DNA of 64,000 nucleotides from Phytophthora hibernalis. Its lineage: Eukaryota; Oomycota; Peronosporomycetes; Peronosporales; Peronosporaceae. The stretch's first letter is position 1. The number at the start of each line of letters is the position of its first letter. Made by a program: the position numbers and the translations under genes. Below are positions 1 through 12,778 of this stretch, in pieces. The notes under the pieces were generated by a model. It had not been told where the DNA came from. It did no database searches and was given only the letters and a program-made list of their open reading frames with translations. The stretch is taken from positions 62,001-126,000 of the forward strand of contig JAAKBF010000390.1 of assembly GCA_012656075.1 (NCBI GenBank), given 5' to 3'.

Positions 1-1966
1 CGGGGGTGTTGGATGTCCTGTTACCAGTGTTTGCTTCTAAAACTGCCTTCAAAGTCATTGTGGGATTGCTAGAAAACAAGTCAAAGTCAAGTGACGCTGG
101 CTCAAAAGGATGGTCTTAGTGGCAGTGCCAAGCGACCAAGTAACATGAATGAACTGGTGAAGGTGAATGAGATCTCACGTGGTAGCTATTTTGGAGAAAA
201 TGCACTATTCACAAATGGGAACCGCAATGCCTACATACGGTCACAGACTTCATGAATCTTGTACAGATTATCTCCTTGAACTCGTGTTCGATATATACCC
301 CAAATGGCGACAGAAGGTATTACAAATCGCAAATATTCATCGTGAGCAAGCACGACTTGTACAACTTTCACGTGAAGAGCAGAATCGTATGCCAACGGCT
401 ACAGGGTCGGTGTTATCACGCTCGGATACCATGCATGAACGTGCAGAGAGCCTGAAGCTCCAGCGATATCATGCGCGCTTGCACCATTTCAGTAATGCGC
501 TGGATAGTGATATATCTTTGTATCGATTCGAGTTCAGGTTTTTCTCCAGTTATTGTATGGCCTCATTCAGGGTGCTGCTGCGCAGAGTAAATTCCACCTC
601 TATTGGCTGGGTTTCATGGTCATTTGCACTGGGTATGTTGCGGTCATGATACCCTATGAGCTAACCATGGATTGCATGACTCGCAATACTATGGTTGTGA
701 TTTTCGTGAAAGTTCTGGAGTTATTGTGCGAGATCGCTTTCGCTATAGACAATTGGTTTAGCTGACACGTCAGGAGTCGGCAGCCTCCATGGAACGTTAT
801 GATCAAAACTTGCGCAGCGCCAACGTAAAGAAGCGAATGATCTGGGACTTAATCGCCGCCATTCCTTTTTACGATTTGTTTTCATTGTTTAACTGTAGTT
901 CATGGTTCAAGGTCTTACGCTGCATCAAAACGTTCAACCAAGGCAGCTACTTGAACGAGTTAACAACCCCGAACCAAAGGTTGCGTCTCTGTACGCGTTT
1001 CACATAGCGATCTCGCTCTTCGGATTGATCACGATATCCTATGTGATTGGAGAACTTGCGAGTCTTTTCGTCTTATATATTGGCCTCGAAGTGGTATTCG
1101 GCAAAACCACATCGTAGTGAACTTTGTCTGGCACGCTTATGTGGCAGTGACCAACTTAGAGCGCGCACATATGCATTTATGACATCGCTCTGGTCCTCTC
1201 ACGGCGGAGTTAATTACGAAGAACTTTTGGCTGAAATGCCACGCGATATTCGCGCTGCATGCGTTCTCTACGTTTGGAAGAAGCTTCTCGACTGGTTTGT
1301 CATGAAAGTTGTGGTACAGGAGAAAACGTTCCTAAAAATGCACCTAAAATGCACTAGCATCGTTCGAGCCATGTACTTTGTGATTAAGGGCCACCTGAAA
1401 ATGCAAAGCAGTTCGATGTTACACCGTCCACTTGTCCTCCGTGTTGGTAGCTACTTTGGGGAGCACAGTCTACTCGGTTGCACTATCAGTTTTACACTGT
1501 GCACACAGAGAAAGTCGATCGCAAGCTCGCACTGGAGGCGTTTGCGTAGCTACTACAGAAGTACCCGTTTTCTCGTCTGGCGCTCAAGCTTTGTGACCGA
1601 TCGTACAAACATCTTAAAGCACAGAGTATGGGCGATTGCTCAAGAAGCGATATGGAAGAGCATTGGGGTGCAGCCATGCAGCTCTCCCTTCAAGATATTC
1701 AAACGTGTCATCATAAAGCGGTTACTACTACAGAGGCTACAAAGAAAGAGGAGAGCGCTGAAAAAAATGTTAACCATGTTGATGCTTTGAACGCTGGTTT
1801 TACAGCAGTGTCTTCGTCGTTCCAAGCTGACCAGACTACTTTTAAAAATGCTGCTGAGCTGCACACGGACGGTACAACTGCTGACAAAGAAGCGAAGGGT
1901 GATTGTGGCATCAATCGAGAGCTCGGGAGCTACCGGCACACATTTATTATATGTTCGAGGCACTAA
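1..1966 (+). pseudogene. Decayed tandem-module cyclic-nucleotide-gated channel fragment
   Basis: The window opens inside a channel of the same kind as the one at 33087-41245. Reading across frames, about 160-320 gives the end of a cyclic-nucleotide-binding domain (GSYFGENALF, then LVFDIYPKWRQKV). S1-S3-like segments follow at 560-870, a short S4-like stretch (WFKVLRCIKTF) at about 900-935, an S6-like helix at about 985-1090, a C-linker (EELLAEMPRDIRAA) at about 1210-1260 and another binding domain (GSYFGEHSLL) at about 1445-1475. A binding domain thus precedes a membrane module that has its own binding domain, so this was a multi-module protein. The S5-pore segment between S4 and S6 is missing and the frame breaks repeatedly. 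The 5' part lies outside the window. The family call is good; that it is non-functional is inferred from the lost pore. Confidence 0.7.
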
Positions 1967-2569
1967 AAACTGCCGTTGCTTTGGAGCATTTGCACATCTT
2001 GCTACCGGCGGACCCCTCGACTGAAAAATGAGTTTCGGTGTATCCTATTCCGTGAAAGCACGAGAAATGCCAACGGCGTCGGTGGTACCCGAACGAATAC
2101 CCCACCCAACCAGCAGCTGCATAACTCATCGCCACTTGCCGAGCAAACTCCTTTTACGGAGCAATGATGGAAAACCTTTCAGAGGTATCAACAAATTCAG
2201 TGACAACCTTATACACCGCCTCAATCAAGTGTCAGGAGCACCTGCCCGTGCAGTGCACAAGAAGGCAAACATCCTAGCGGACGCCTGACAGTCGATACTC
2301 CAGCAACCCACTGCGGCGCGCGACACAGTGGCAGAGGTGGTTGCTTGGGACGACTCAGACACAGGAGACTCGGCCATCAAACTCGCCATATATTACCCGA
2401 TCACAGAAGGGAGGTTCGGGCTGCGATCAAGGTCTGCAAGCCCGGGAAAGCATCCAGCCCTGACAGGCTGGGAAACGGATGGTACCGACAGTGTGAGGAC
2501 CTATTCTAACTATGCTGATCAATCTCTGGTATGACGAAGGGGTATTCCAGAACTCCTACCTAGCAGCGG
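1967..2569. other. Spacer and likely 5' LINE remnant
   Basis: No gene is recognised. Short open frames at 2028-2288 and 2328-2534 run in the same direction as the LINE reverse transcriptase downstream and may be eroded 5' parts of that element, but they carry no motif I can name. Confidence 0.3.
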
Positions 2570-5562
2570 ACATCTTCTGTCTGAAAAGGGGTATTGAAAG
2601 ATGCTCTTAATTTTCGACATCTGGCCTTACTGAACACAGATTATAAGGTGTTCACTAGAATACTGGCCAGCCGGGTAGGCCTCACGCTCCTGGACACAAT
2701 TCATGCCAACCAACATGGATTTGTGCCAGGCCGTACCATACACGAAACTCTCGATTTGTAGGAGGCAGCACAACGGATGGTGATTTCTGATCCTGTCCAG
2801 CAGGACGCTACGGTCTTACTCCTGGATTGTAAGAAGGCCTACGATTCCTTGGACAGGAATTACATGCTGGAGGTACTCCGACGGAAAGGTTATCCGGAAA
2901 AATTCATTCGAGCCGTCGAAGCGATTAATCACGGTACACAGGCTCGTTTCCTGGCCAATGGCAGCATATCTCGACCCGTTTTAGTAACTAGCGGCATGCG
3001 ACAGGGCTGCCCCTTAGCACCCTTACTGTTCATTTTGTCCCTAGACCCTCTGTATTGACGGCTGGATGGCTTCATGGGCCTACGAGGTGTGGTATTGCAA
3101 TCGGAAGCGGGACGAGCTGCGCGTCGCTGGTTACGCGGACGACACGGCAGTGTTCGTCCAGAGCCCGCAAATATTCCTAAGCTGTTACGGGACCTGCACA
3201 CGTTCGGGAACGCTTCGGGTCTACAAATTAATATCTCCAAGACAATGATAATTGCGCTCCATCCGCGTGGGCCCCGATCGCACATGCAGCTCCCCCTCAC
3301 ATTCACTTACCAGGACAGGACGGCTGCATGCCGTTATTTGGGTTTGCAAGTTGGAAGTTGGGTGGATGCATTATAATCCAGGCGGAAGTCACATATTCTT
3401 AACCTGCTGTATATTGCACAACATGCATGGCCGCGTACGGAGGGTCAATGAGCTGAACGCGCGTATACGAAACTTTGTGTGGCATGGCCAAATCACAAAA
3501 GAGGTCAAAGGGTTTAGGGTTGGCGGGCTGGACGCTGAGTTGGCGGGCTCCGCCATCTGTTGGGAAATGCGCTTCCATATTTGAGAGCTGAATTGTATGC
3601 GTTAGCAGCGACTACCGTGACCAAGTGGGCTGAGACGAGTACCTCGGCGATGCACATCGTGGGCAACATATGATTCCATCGTGATGGAGAAGGGGTCGCG
3701 CCTGCCATTTACATCACGCCGGAGCACCTACCGCCGTCAGGAACTGGAATTAGACGTCAAGCAACGATGTGGAGAATGGGGATATCCCTCATAGCCCAAG
3801 CAGGAGCCCCGGAGCGGCAGGATGAGGGATTGCCACGGAAATCGGCCTTACTCATATATCACACGGGCAGGATCACTATGCGCTGGGAGGAAGTCACATT
3901 TTAATGTTGATGGCTCGGTGCTATTGCAACGGATAAATGGCCCGGTGGCGACGCAATGCCAAGTCGGCAGGGGATTGCCACGTCTCGAGTGGCTCCCTTA
4001 CGTAGACATGCAGGTGCTACAATTGCACTCACCGAAGGGAACCAGAGAATCGCTTGCCCGGATTTATGGCAGCGTCAGTCTCTCCTGCACACTGCTTGCG
4101 GGACATAGTGACATGGCGCCGAGTGGCGACGGAGATGCTGCTTTTCTCGTTCCTGCAGCCGATAGTGACGGTGACGCAGCGAGGCCTGGCGGAAACGCTC
4201 ATCTGCGCACTTATTGCAAATTTCTGCGAAATGTTAAAACAGAACACAGGCAAGCGTGAAGTGCGAATTGAGGCGAAACCCGAGGACTATCTGGTGGTCG
4301 TGCACCTCTGAATAGGCGGCAAGAAGAAGCCATCATTAGTTCCAGTAGCAGCGGCCCACATCACCACGCTTGGGTGGACAAACAGAGCGATCTACACCGC
4401 GTGCTAACTAATTACATGGGGCCGGACGTCAATCTAGTGGATATGCACCCGCACCCCGTCCTCAGCAGACTAGTATGTTTGTGGGCCGGCAGACGCCGGT
4501 GGACCCGCCGACGGAAGGAGTACAAGCTAAGGGTAGTGGCAGCTTCGATTCGTCGAGGCCGAAAAAGCATAGACGCCAGGGCGGAGACATGGCGAACACA
4601 CAGCAAACCAGCGGTGGCAGGCCTAAACGGACTAGACGGGTGGCTTGAGACGGATTGTTGGGATGGGCCTATGTGGCGAGCAGCATATGCAGCGACTTAA
4701 ACTGCATGCTCTCTCCACCTACGACACCCGGAACGGCAAGGTCGGATGCCCACACACGGGCTGCGTGCATCTGACGGATGTTAGTTTACACCACGTCTTC
4801 TGGGAATGCAAGGCGGCCGCTCACTTACGCAGACACATGTTCCAGCCATGGCGACGGATCGGGCTGCAGGAAGCTGGGTTGGAGCAGGCTATTTTGGGCT
4901 CTTCCTCCAGCAGTTCCCGGGGTATTTGGGAGGTTATGGACGAAGTTAGACAGGCGTCGGACGACTCTCAGCCTCACCTGACGGAGGCCGTCTCAAACAT
5001 GAACAAGTTGAAACACAGCTACAACACGGTGCAGATATACAGCAAGGTGGCATCAACACCGCGCGTAGGCGAAGTAGCGGCGACTATCATGCGCAGAGCG
5101 TTAAGAGTACCCACGTTGGAACTCAACCCTCACCTGGCGCTCCCACAGGGCAGAAAATATCTGCTTTTACGGGAAGAACTAGAGGAAACAAGCGAGTGGC
5201 TGGCAGTGGAGCTATAGTACTATGCACTGGACGCATAATCAAGGGCACATCAGTGATCTGGATGGGGTCGATGTCATACGCCACGGGAGGGCTGACGGCT
5301 CACACTAACTGCGGAATGGGGCTTTACGGAGGCTTAAAGGAATGTGCACGAAAGCAGTACACGCCACTGCACGTGATAGGGGACAACCTCCACGTTGTCA
5401 CTCAGCATCGGTGCAGGAAAACGCCACAGGCCAAGCACATGCAAGCGATTTACTGGCGGCCGACCGGATCGCGATCCGCGGGTGGCATCACCACACGGGA
5501 GATGCAAACAGAATGGCGGACGGGCTAACAATGCTAGCACTGGAGTGGACTCGGAGCATGTA
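2570..5562 (+). mobile_element. Degenerate LINE-type non-LTR retrotransposon (RT, zinc finger, RNase H)
   Basis: The reverse transcriptase core lies at 2600-3400. It shows NQHGFVPGRTIHETLDL, the catalytic-A block LLLDCKKAYDSLDR, GMRQGCPLAPLLF, and after a frame change the catalytic AGYADDTAVFV box at about 3135-3165. A zinc-finger-like end (LHHVFWECKAAAHL) is at about 4787-4830. An RNase H-like domain is spread over two frames at 5196-5562 (CGMGLYGGLKEC, TPLHVIGDN, HHHTGDANRMADGLT). The domain order is that of LINE families with a terminal RNase H. An in-frame TAG sits at 2759-2761 inside the RT, and many frame breaks make it inactive. No poly(A) tail or target duplication was found, so the ends are approximate. 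Confidence 0.85.
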
Positions 5563-6854
5563 AATAACAGTGGGAAGCGGGACGGAGGTCACGGAACACT
5601 GGGACAAAGTCATCAGGCACATGGGGACGGACATGATGACATGGCACGAGTCAATGGACGACACGGCAAAATATGAGGCTGTGGCCGCCACCTATAACAG
5701 GTTACCGGCAAGTGGCGGGAAGCGCAAGCTTGGACCGTGAAAAGATGGCGACCGACGTAAGGACGGTGACCTGAGGACGTCGTTAGATTAACTAAGTGAC
5801 ATCAATGGTACCCACTTGAAAACGAAAAAAACGAAAACTTTTCAGAATTATGCGGGGACGAAGCTCTCGCATTTAAAATGTAAAACATCCTAATGTTTCT
5901 AGGAATAGGCAGTCAACGTCGGTAATGAGTCGTTGTTTGAGGAACAAGATGAGCAGTGAGAAAACTATCATGGATGTTTTCACGTCGTCACAGATCTGTT
6001 TTATCAGGTTCGTGATAACTTCGGTCGAATCTTCTCTTCGGGCCATGTACATTTGTATTCCAGTCCGAGGTTGTGAACACTGTGGCAAGTTGCCGAAAAA
6101 CGTTGCCACTGGCAACGTTTTTCGTATTGAGCGATTTCGAGTTCGCTGTGGATTTGACTGGCTTGCTCTCGTCGCGACCGCTCCCATGCAGATTTCATGT
6201 CGTGGAACTGTTTATCGAAATCAGCGCAAGGTTACTTCAAGTCATTTGAGTCTCTCGTTCATACATGAGTGGCAATGAGTGGCAGCTGATCCGTTGGAAG
6301 GGCACGCGAGTTTTTGCCACCCATAGTAGGACTCTCGGATTAGCAGTCCATTTATCAAAGCTCGTCATCGATATATTATTGAATCACCACCGTTCATCAA
6401 TGGATCACGTGAGACAGCCTTATCTTTAAGTTTCGGAAGGAAGCTCGCGCGCTCGGTTCTTCGTGCATTATCGCCCCCTCTGTACATGATTCAGACGTTT
6501 GTATTGACGAGACCGGATTTGTAACAGGAAGTGCGTACTGTAGCGGTTTGACACGTGTCCACTTCTCGTGGAACTCATCGATATTCATCCGCACAAGCAT
6601 GGAAAAAGTAAACAACTCAATCGTTTACTCGACCGCGTAGATAACCCTGCTGAGGCTATCCACATTTACACGTCTCAAATTCACTAAGCCCAGAGGTTTG
6701 GCCATCGACGACTTCAAAACCAGCTAACAGAGTCCATCAGGATATCTAGGGCACCATTTTCCTGTGGGCGACAGTAAGCGGTGCAAGGAAATCCTTTGAG
6801 CGTGAGTATCTGGTATCTGTAAACGGCACCACCCGAGAAGACAAGCGCACTTTG
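5563..6854. other. Intergenic, no gene recognised
   Basis: This stretch of about 1.3 kb has only short overlapping open frames with no recognisable protein motif. It separates the LINE remnant from the tannase-like gene and probably includes eroded LINE 3' sequence as far as about 5760. Confidence 0.5.
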
Positions 6855-6870
6855 ATTCATTCTTGAATTT
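6855..6870 (+). promoter_or_regulatory. Oomycete Inr+FPR core promoter
   Basis: ATTCATTCTTGAATTT closely fits the oomycete start-site consensus, an initiator like TCATTYB followed by a CAWTTT-like flanking region. It lies 38 bases before the ATG of the tannase-like gene, the usual distance. Transcription should begin within it. Confidence 0.6.
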
Positions 6871-6908
6871 GCCCACTGAAGATCAGCTTACTCAAGACAA
6901 CTTCGACA

Positions 6909-8684
6909 ATGAAGGTTTTCACGTGCCCACTGCTGATATTTGCTTTGATGTTGGCTCCTGCACTAGCGAGTGACTGCACGGGTATCAGTGATGAAGCACA
7001 AGGTTCAACGGCAAGCTCCCGTGATACCACCTCAACGACCTCTTCTACGACTCGTATTGATAGTAGTGCGTCCGCCAAGGATGTTGCTGTAACGCTGGCA
7101 GTAGTAGAACCCGTGATCGACTGCTCCGACCTGCTGTCCGTGAACATCACGTCAATTGGTGGTGCTGGTAGTAACGTCACCTCGGCTACGGAGACCACCA
7201 GTGACAGCATTCTGTATTGTGTCGTTGAGGGTTCGCTACCTCCTTCGATCACATGGGAGGTCATGCTGCCGGTATCGACGTGGACACAACGCTACATGCA
7301 GATCGGCTGTGGTGGATTGTGTGGGACTATTGGGATGACTGTGGGTGCTGCTGCTGGTTCGGAGGCTGTCAACAATGGAAACTTGGCCATGGGTGCTACG
7401 AATATGGCTGGAGGCACCGACGGCACCTTCGGTCTTACAGAAAGCAAATTGGTGGCATTCGCATACGAGGCGCATCACTGGGCGGCTGAGGTGGCCAAGA
7501 CGCTCATCAAGAGCTACTACGGCCAAGAGCAGGAGTACGCCTACTTCAATGGTTGCTCGGACGGTGGTCGTGAGGCCGCCATGGAGGCATTGCGATACCC
7601 GAACGACTTCAATGGTATTATCGCTGGTGCTCCCGCCATGCTGTTTAGTTTCCAGAACAGTTTCCATCACGGTTGGCTTGCGGTCAGTAACACCGACACC
7701 AATGGTGATCATATTGTGCTCTCGGATCGCTTGGACATCCTACACGATGCTGTCGTGGCTGCTTGTGATGCCCTGGATGGCATTGAGGATGGTTTGCTCT
7801 CTGATCCGCGTGTGTCGACTTCGACATGTACAGCATCCAGTGTGCATCGGATGCTGACAACTCCACGTGCTTGACGTCTGCTGAGGTCGAAACTGTGGCC
7901 AAGTTCTACTCGGGTCCTATCGACGAGCAAACCGGTGACCACCTGACAGTCGGTGAAGTGCAATTTGCCTCGGAACTGGGATGGTCGGGTGTGTTTGTCC
8001 CCGACGCGGCTACGATTCGATCATGAGCATGCGACGATCAAGTATCTCATCTTTGACGAATACCCGGGCGACAACTACACACTGGCCGACTTCGAGTTCG
8101 CTAACTTGACCATCGACCTCTTGCGTCCGCGTCACCCACTCCTTGATTCGGTAAGTGCCGATCTGTCGGCTTTGAAGCCGCGGGTGGAAAGCTCATTCTG
8201 TGGCACGGTTGGGCGGACCCTCAGATTTCGCCACGCACCACGATTGCGTACAACGAAGCCTTGCAGACCAACATGGGAGCTGACGTTGTTGAAGGATTTG
8301 AACGTCTGTATCTACTCCCTGGAGTGTATCACTGCGGTGCCGTCGGACATTGATCTTCTGACCCCAATGATGCAGTGAATCGAGAAAGGCGTCGCGCCTA
8401 CCGAAGTTGTCACCAAGTCTGCGGACAGTGACAGCACGAGTGCGTTTGGGCAGTGGGCGAGTTCGAGCTCGAGTGGTACTCATCGTAAACTTTCCAGCAC
8501 CTCCGGCTCAACATCGTCTACTAATGTTACTCGGCCTGTGTATCCGTACCCCGCTGTTGCCAAGTAGATTGGATCTGGTTCCATCGATGATGCTGCGAAT
8601 TTCGAGGAAGGTGCGCCGCTGTACACCAACTTGACGGGCTACTGGCTGGGTCAGGCCCGTTCACACCCATCGAAGGTTAATTGA
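6909..8684 (+). pseudogene. Secreted tannase/feruloyl esterase family protein, broken
   Basis: A 20-residue signal peptide (MKVFTCPLLIFALMLAPALA) is followed by a Ser/Thr-rich stretch and an esterase of the tannase/feruloyl esterase family. The nucleophile motif GCSDGGREA is at 7551-7577 (Ser217). WHGWADP, carrying the acid, is near 8201, and YHC, carrying the histidine, is near 8327. Such enzymes cut phenolic esters of tannins or plant cell walls outside the cell. The frame shifts near 7815, 8010, 8175 and 8340. Two in-frame stops also occur where family sense would be Trp and probably Tyr: TGA at 8376-8378 and TAG at 8565-8567. Coding sense continues to TGA at 8682-8684. The frameshifts could be read errors, but two nonsense codons make a true pseudogene likely. 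Confidence 0.82.
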
Positions 8685-8960
8685 TCTGGAAAAGAGGCAC
8701 CAAACTGGTGTGAATCAATGAAATCAATCAGCAAAGACGCCCCAACCACAGTTCTTTCAACAACCTAAGGCTAGTGTTTGCCGTGACATTTGAACTTTCT
8801 ACCAAACGTCATACAGGAAAATACACAAGACACGTACGTACCCATTCGAGTCAAACTTGGCCTTTTCTAAGCGGCGACTCAATCCGTCGCGTCGGTTCAC
8901 CAGGAATCGTTTGTATCTTCAAACCGACCTGCACCTCGCTAGTTTTTCACCATTTCCGTC

Positions 8961-11900
8961 ATGGCAGCGCCTTCAAGTGCCAAGATCCCGGTCGGTAGCT
9001 CGAAGCAAATTCATGGCAGTAAGCGCGACGCCACGGGTCGATCTCGGATCATCGGTGCGTCTTCGGTGGCGAATTCCAGTCGACGGGTGAATGGCAGTGT
9101 CGCCAATGTGAACGGAACTTCGGGTCACGGTTCGGGTCATTCCACCCGCGTGTATTTGGATGGAGTCGATGTCACTCCTCAATCCCTACTAGTGAGTCGG
9201 ATCAAACCGTCGACTCCCAGTGGTGGTGTCGATTCAAGAAGAGGCAAAGGAGGTAAAGGCAGTCGAAACAAATTCTCTCATGGAGGTGCATCTGCTATCG
9301 GAGCTTCGATGGTCGGTGCCAGTGTCATCTTCAGCACTGCATCTGCATCTTCGACCGACAATGATTCAGATAATGAAAGCTCCTCATCAGTGGTAGGGAA
9401 CTTGACCAGTAGAACCACTCGCAAAGAGGTGAAACCCAGTATCGGAGACCATGCAGCATCGAGTTCTACACCTGCACCTTCGAACCAAGAAGATGAAAAA
9501 ACTCGAGCAGTGGCGACTACAACTGAGCAGGAAGACAAGGTAGATGGAAAAGTTGACACCGGTGACACTGTCGTAGCAGGTTCAGGACTTGCACTCGTGC
9601 AGGACGCTCCAATTCTAGCTGGGAAGAAAGCCCTGACGATATCTTCTGGATTGAATTCAGGTCGAGGACGTCGACCGGTTACTGTGACGATGGGTGAGAC
9701 GTCCACCGAGATGTTGTTTGAACTCCGAAGCGTTTGTGTTGCTCAAGACGCGCCGAATCATGCTGCGGTCATCGCGAGAAACAAACGATACCAAGCTACT
9801 TGTGCGCAGAAGAAGGGGAGTGACAAGTATGTCGAAGGTCGAACACAAACCTTGCAACTCGCTCAGAAAGCGAAAGAAGTCATGACAGCCCCACCTGCTA
9901 CTCGAGATGCTGCGTGTGTGGCGACGGACTGGGATATCTACGACTGTGGCAAGATGGTGGACGAGAGCAACGCTGAAGTGGACGACATTGGTGCTGCAAG
10001 TGCTGGTGCTCAGACACAAACTCAAGCTACAGGAACAACCACTGAAGGTCAGCCGAAAGAGACGACGGATGGTGCTTCAGCAGCAGCTTCGTCGTCTTCG
10101 ATGGCTGAAGGAACTGGCGGGGCTGGAGTTGGCGACGTTCAGTTGAAACAACAAGTGGAAGAGATCGTGGGAGCTACTTTGGCGTCTCCGGGATGTGTCC
10201 TGGACGTTGATGGAGATATCGTTGAGGATCTGCGGGCAAGACAGCATCACGCGTCGAGACCCAGTCGTAAGACACGAGATAGACACGGTCATAGCAACAC
10301 GTACAGCCAGAGGTCGAAAGTGCTCGACAGTCAGCGATCCAATGCAGTCGCAGCAACAATGTCGGGGAATTCCAATGCGTCTGTAATGATTGGCGAGCAA
10401 AGTGGAAATTTATCGGCTGGAGCTTCACAAGACCTTGCCGGTCTAGCAGGAGGCGACGGTGCAAGTTCCGGTAGTGCTGCTACCAATTCACAAGTTGGCA
10501 TGAGCGTGGCAAATGCATCACGTGTTGCTCCGAATGGCGGAAGTGGGGACGCCAAGTCCAACAATGTGTACGCTCGAGCCAACACAAATGTGGATATTGG
10601 GAGATCATTGCTCGTCAACGAACTGCTCATGTCTTGGGGTCGTCTTCGCTGCTGCTCATGGCCAACATCGTAGAGCGTGCTGTACAGCAAAATGTGTATC
10701 ACCAACAACATGTGCGATACCGGGATTTCCCGACGCTCGAAACAACAGAAAGTGTGGCTGAACCACCAATTGTTGTAGTACCGGCGCTAGGAATGGGGTT
10801 CCCGACTACGATTGGAGCTGGGCGCTCAAGCTCCTTCTCGAACGACGTGAAGAGTATACCAGAACTCGAAGAACTTTGGGCGTTCCGTTGTGAACTCACG
10901 CAGGACCGTATGGTGTCGTGTCTTGCCTGGAACACGGCGAACGAGGATTTGTTGGCGGTCTCCTACGCACGTTCCGAGGCTTCAAACCAAACGGATGTTC
11001 CGGGTCCTGTTCCTGGATTTGCAGTCTCAGCAACAGCTTCTAGTCCAGCTACTCGACCTGGCCAAAACGCAGCGGCGGCAGCGGCCGCTTCTTCAGGAAC
11101 TACGGGTAGCAAGAACGATGGTTTGGTTCTCCTCTGGTCGCTTACGAATCCCGAATACCCGGAGCGGATTTACCACTTACCCGTGGGTGTGACGTCCATC
11201 GACTTCAGCATTGCGCACCCGTACCTCTTAGCGGTTGGTTTTGCGGACGGTGTAGTTTCCATCTACGACACTCGAAAAGATGATTCGAGCTCTGCCACCT
11301 CGACTTCGACTTCATCTAGCAGCGCATCAACGTCAGTGGAGACAGAACCAGCTTCGACGAAGCATGTACCCGTACCGATCGCAACAAGCTCAGGTATGAG
11401 TGGGAAACATCTTGACGCAGTGTGGCAAGTCCGATGGGTGGCGCGTGGAGGAGGTGAAAGTGTTGTAAGTGTCTCGGCTGACGGTCGAGTGGTTGAATGG
11501 AGCCTCAAGAAAGGCTTGAGCTACAGCGATCTCATGACTCTCAAACGCTCGCCGAATCCGCTGCTTGGAGGTGCAGGAACTGCCGCGACAGGATCAAATG
11601 GAGTTGGTGGGGGCAGCGATGGAGTTATTTCGCGACAAGCTAGTGGTCGATCTTTGGCGTTTGCAAGTCAAGGAGACCCGTCCGTCTACTTTGTGGGTAC
11701 TGAGGACGGCCTCATTCACAAGTGCTCCGTGTCTTACAACGAGCAATATCTGCAGACGTACATCGGACACACTGGGCCTGTGTACCAGCTCCTGGTATCT
11801 CCTTTCTGCAACGATCTCTTCCTCTCCTGCTCTGGTGATTGGAGCCTCAAGCTGTGGCACCAAGCTGATCCTCACGGCGACGCAACTCTCACTTTTCACT

Positions 11901-12411
11901 CGGTCGACCTTGCCCAAGCTGTCTTGGGGGCTTCCTGGAGTCAAGCGATGCTGCTGTTTTCGCTGCGGTGGCCGAAGATGGTCGAATTGAGCTCTGGGAC
12001 CTCGCTCAGTCTACACTCGACCCCATCGTGCGGCATTTCCCAAAAATACATTTCGGTTGCTGCTCCCGTGCCTCCGACAGTCGACCCCGATGTTTTGAAT
12101 TCCAGTTCCCGAGATTTGACTCCGAAAGGCGAGGGTGACCTAATGATGATACGTACCGAGACCCCAACGCACCGTCGAACTTGGTCACGGCGACAACGTT
12201 GGTAGAAGTGCCGTTAGAATGCACTACTGTCGCCTTCGCACCCAAAGCTCCGGTACTTGTTGTTGGAGATTCGACAGGAGACGTGACGGTTTACCGGGTG
12301 CCCGCACAAATCTCAAATACTGTAAGTGACGACATATCCGACGCAGCTTCAGCGGCAGAGGAGCAGACATCGAGATTAATGCGTGCGATTCAGCCAAACA
12401 AGCACGAGTAG
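8961..12411 (+). CDS. DNAI4: Axonemal dynein intermediate chain, DNAI4/WDR78 type
   Basis: This family (WDR78/DNAI4, related to algal IC138) is part of inner-arm dynein in motile cilia. Evidence is the N-terminal TRVYLDGVDVTPQSLL, the block AACVATDWDIYDC before the propeller, the segment ANIVERAVQQNVYHQQH, and WD40 blades over about 10860-12330 (DGLVLLWSL, DGVVSIYD, DGRVVEWSL, DWSLKLWH, DGRIELWDL, GDVTVYRV). Long Ser/Thr/Ala-rich inserts lie in the N-terminal half and between blades. The frame changes at a G run (about 10636), at AA (about 11943) and near 12115, each consistent with one missing or extra base, and the protein reads on afterwards. The ATG at 8961 follows a pyrimidine-rich TTTTCACCATTTCC. 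A real gene implies flagellated zoospores. Confidence 0.85.
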
Positions 12412-12778
12412 AAAGCACTGATAGCTCAAGCCCACCGATGAATAAAACCGAACTTTTGGATCGTGACATTTGAGACGAACCAAGTTGAAACGTAATGAGT
12501 GATCTCGGTTGCTTGTATCTGACCTGGTGGCAGCAATTTTGTGCCAGGCAGCATCGCATGAAACAGCCAATATCCATCACACGCTGGACTCAACGATGGC
12601 GAAATGGCAGACTGGGCGAGGTCGCGTCACTAGACAGCGTTCAGTTTGCGGCCGGATTTCAGTACTCGCCCAATCGCCAACTTGAAACATTTCTCCACAC
12701 GAACTCAAGTGTCGAAGCACAAAACAATCAGTTGGCAAACACGCCTCAAGACATGGAAAGTATTTGCTCGCATTGAAC
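12412..12778. other. Convergent 3' spacer
   Basis: This is the gap between the 3' ends of the dynein gene (+) and the kinase gene (-). It has no recognisable coding content and probably holds both 3' untranslated regions. Confidence 0.5.

Noticed and set aside
8961..12411. Dynein gene as a pseudogene from loss of flagella
   Set aside because: Breaks are one base in short runs without substitution stops, the same pattern as in housekeeping-type neighbours such as the kinase.
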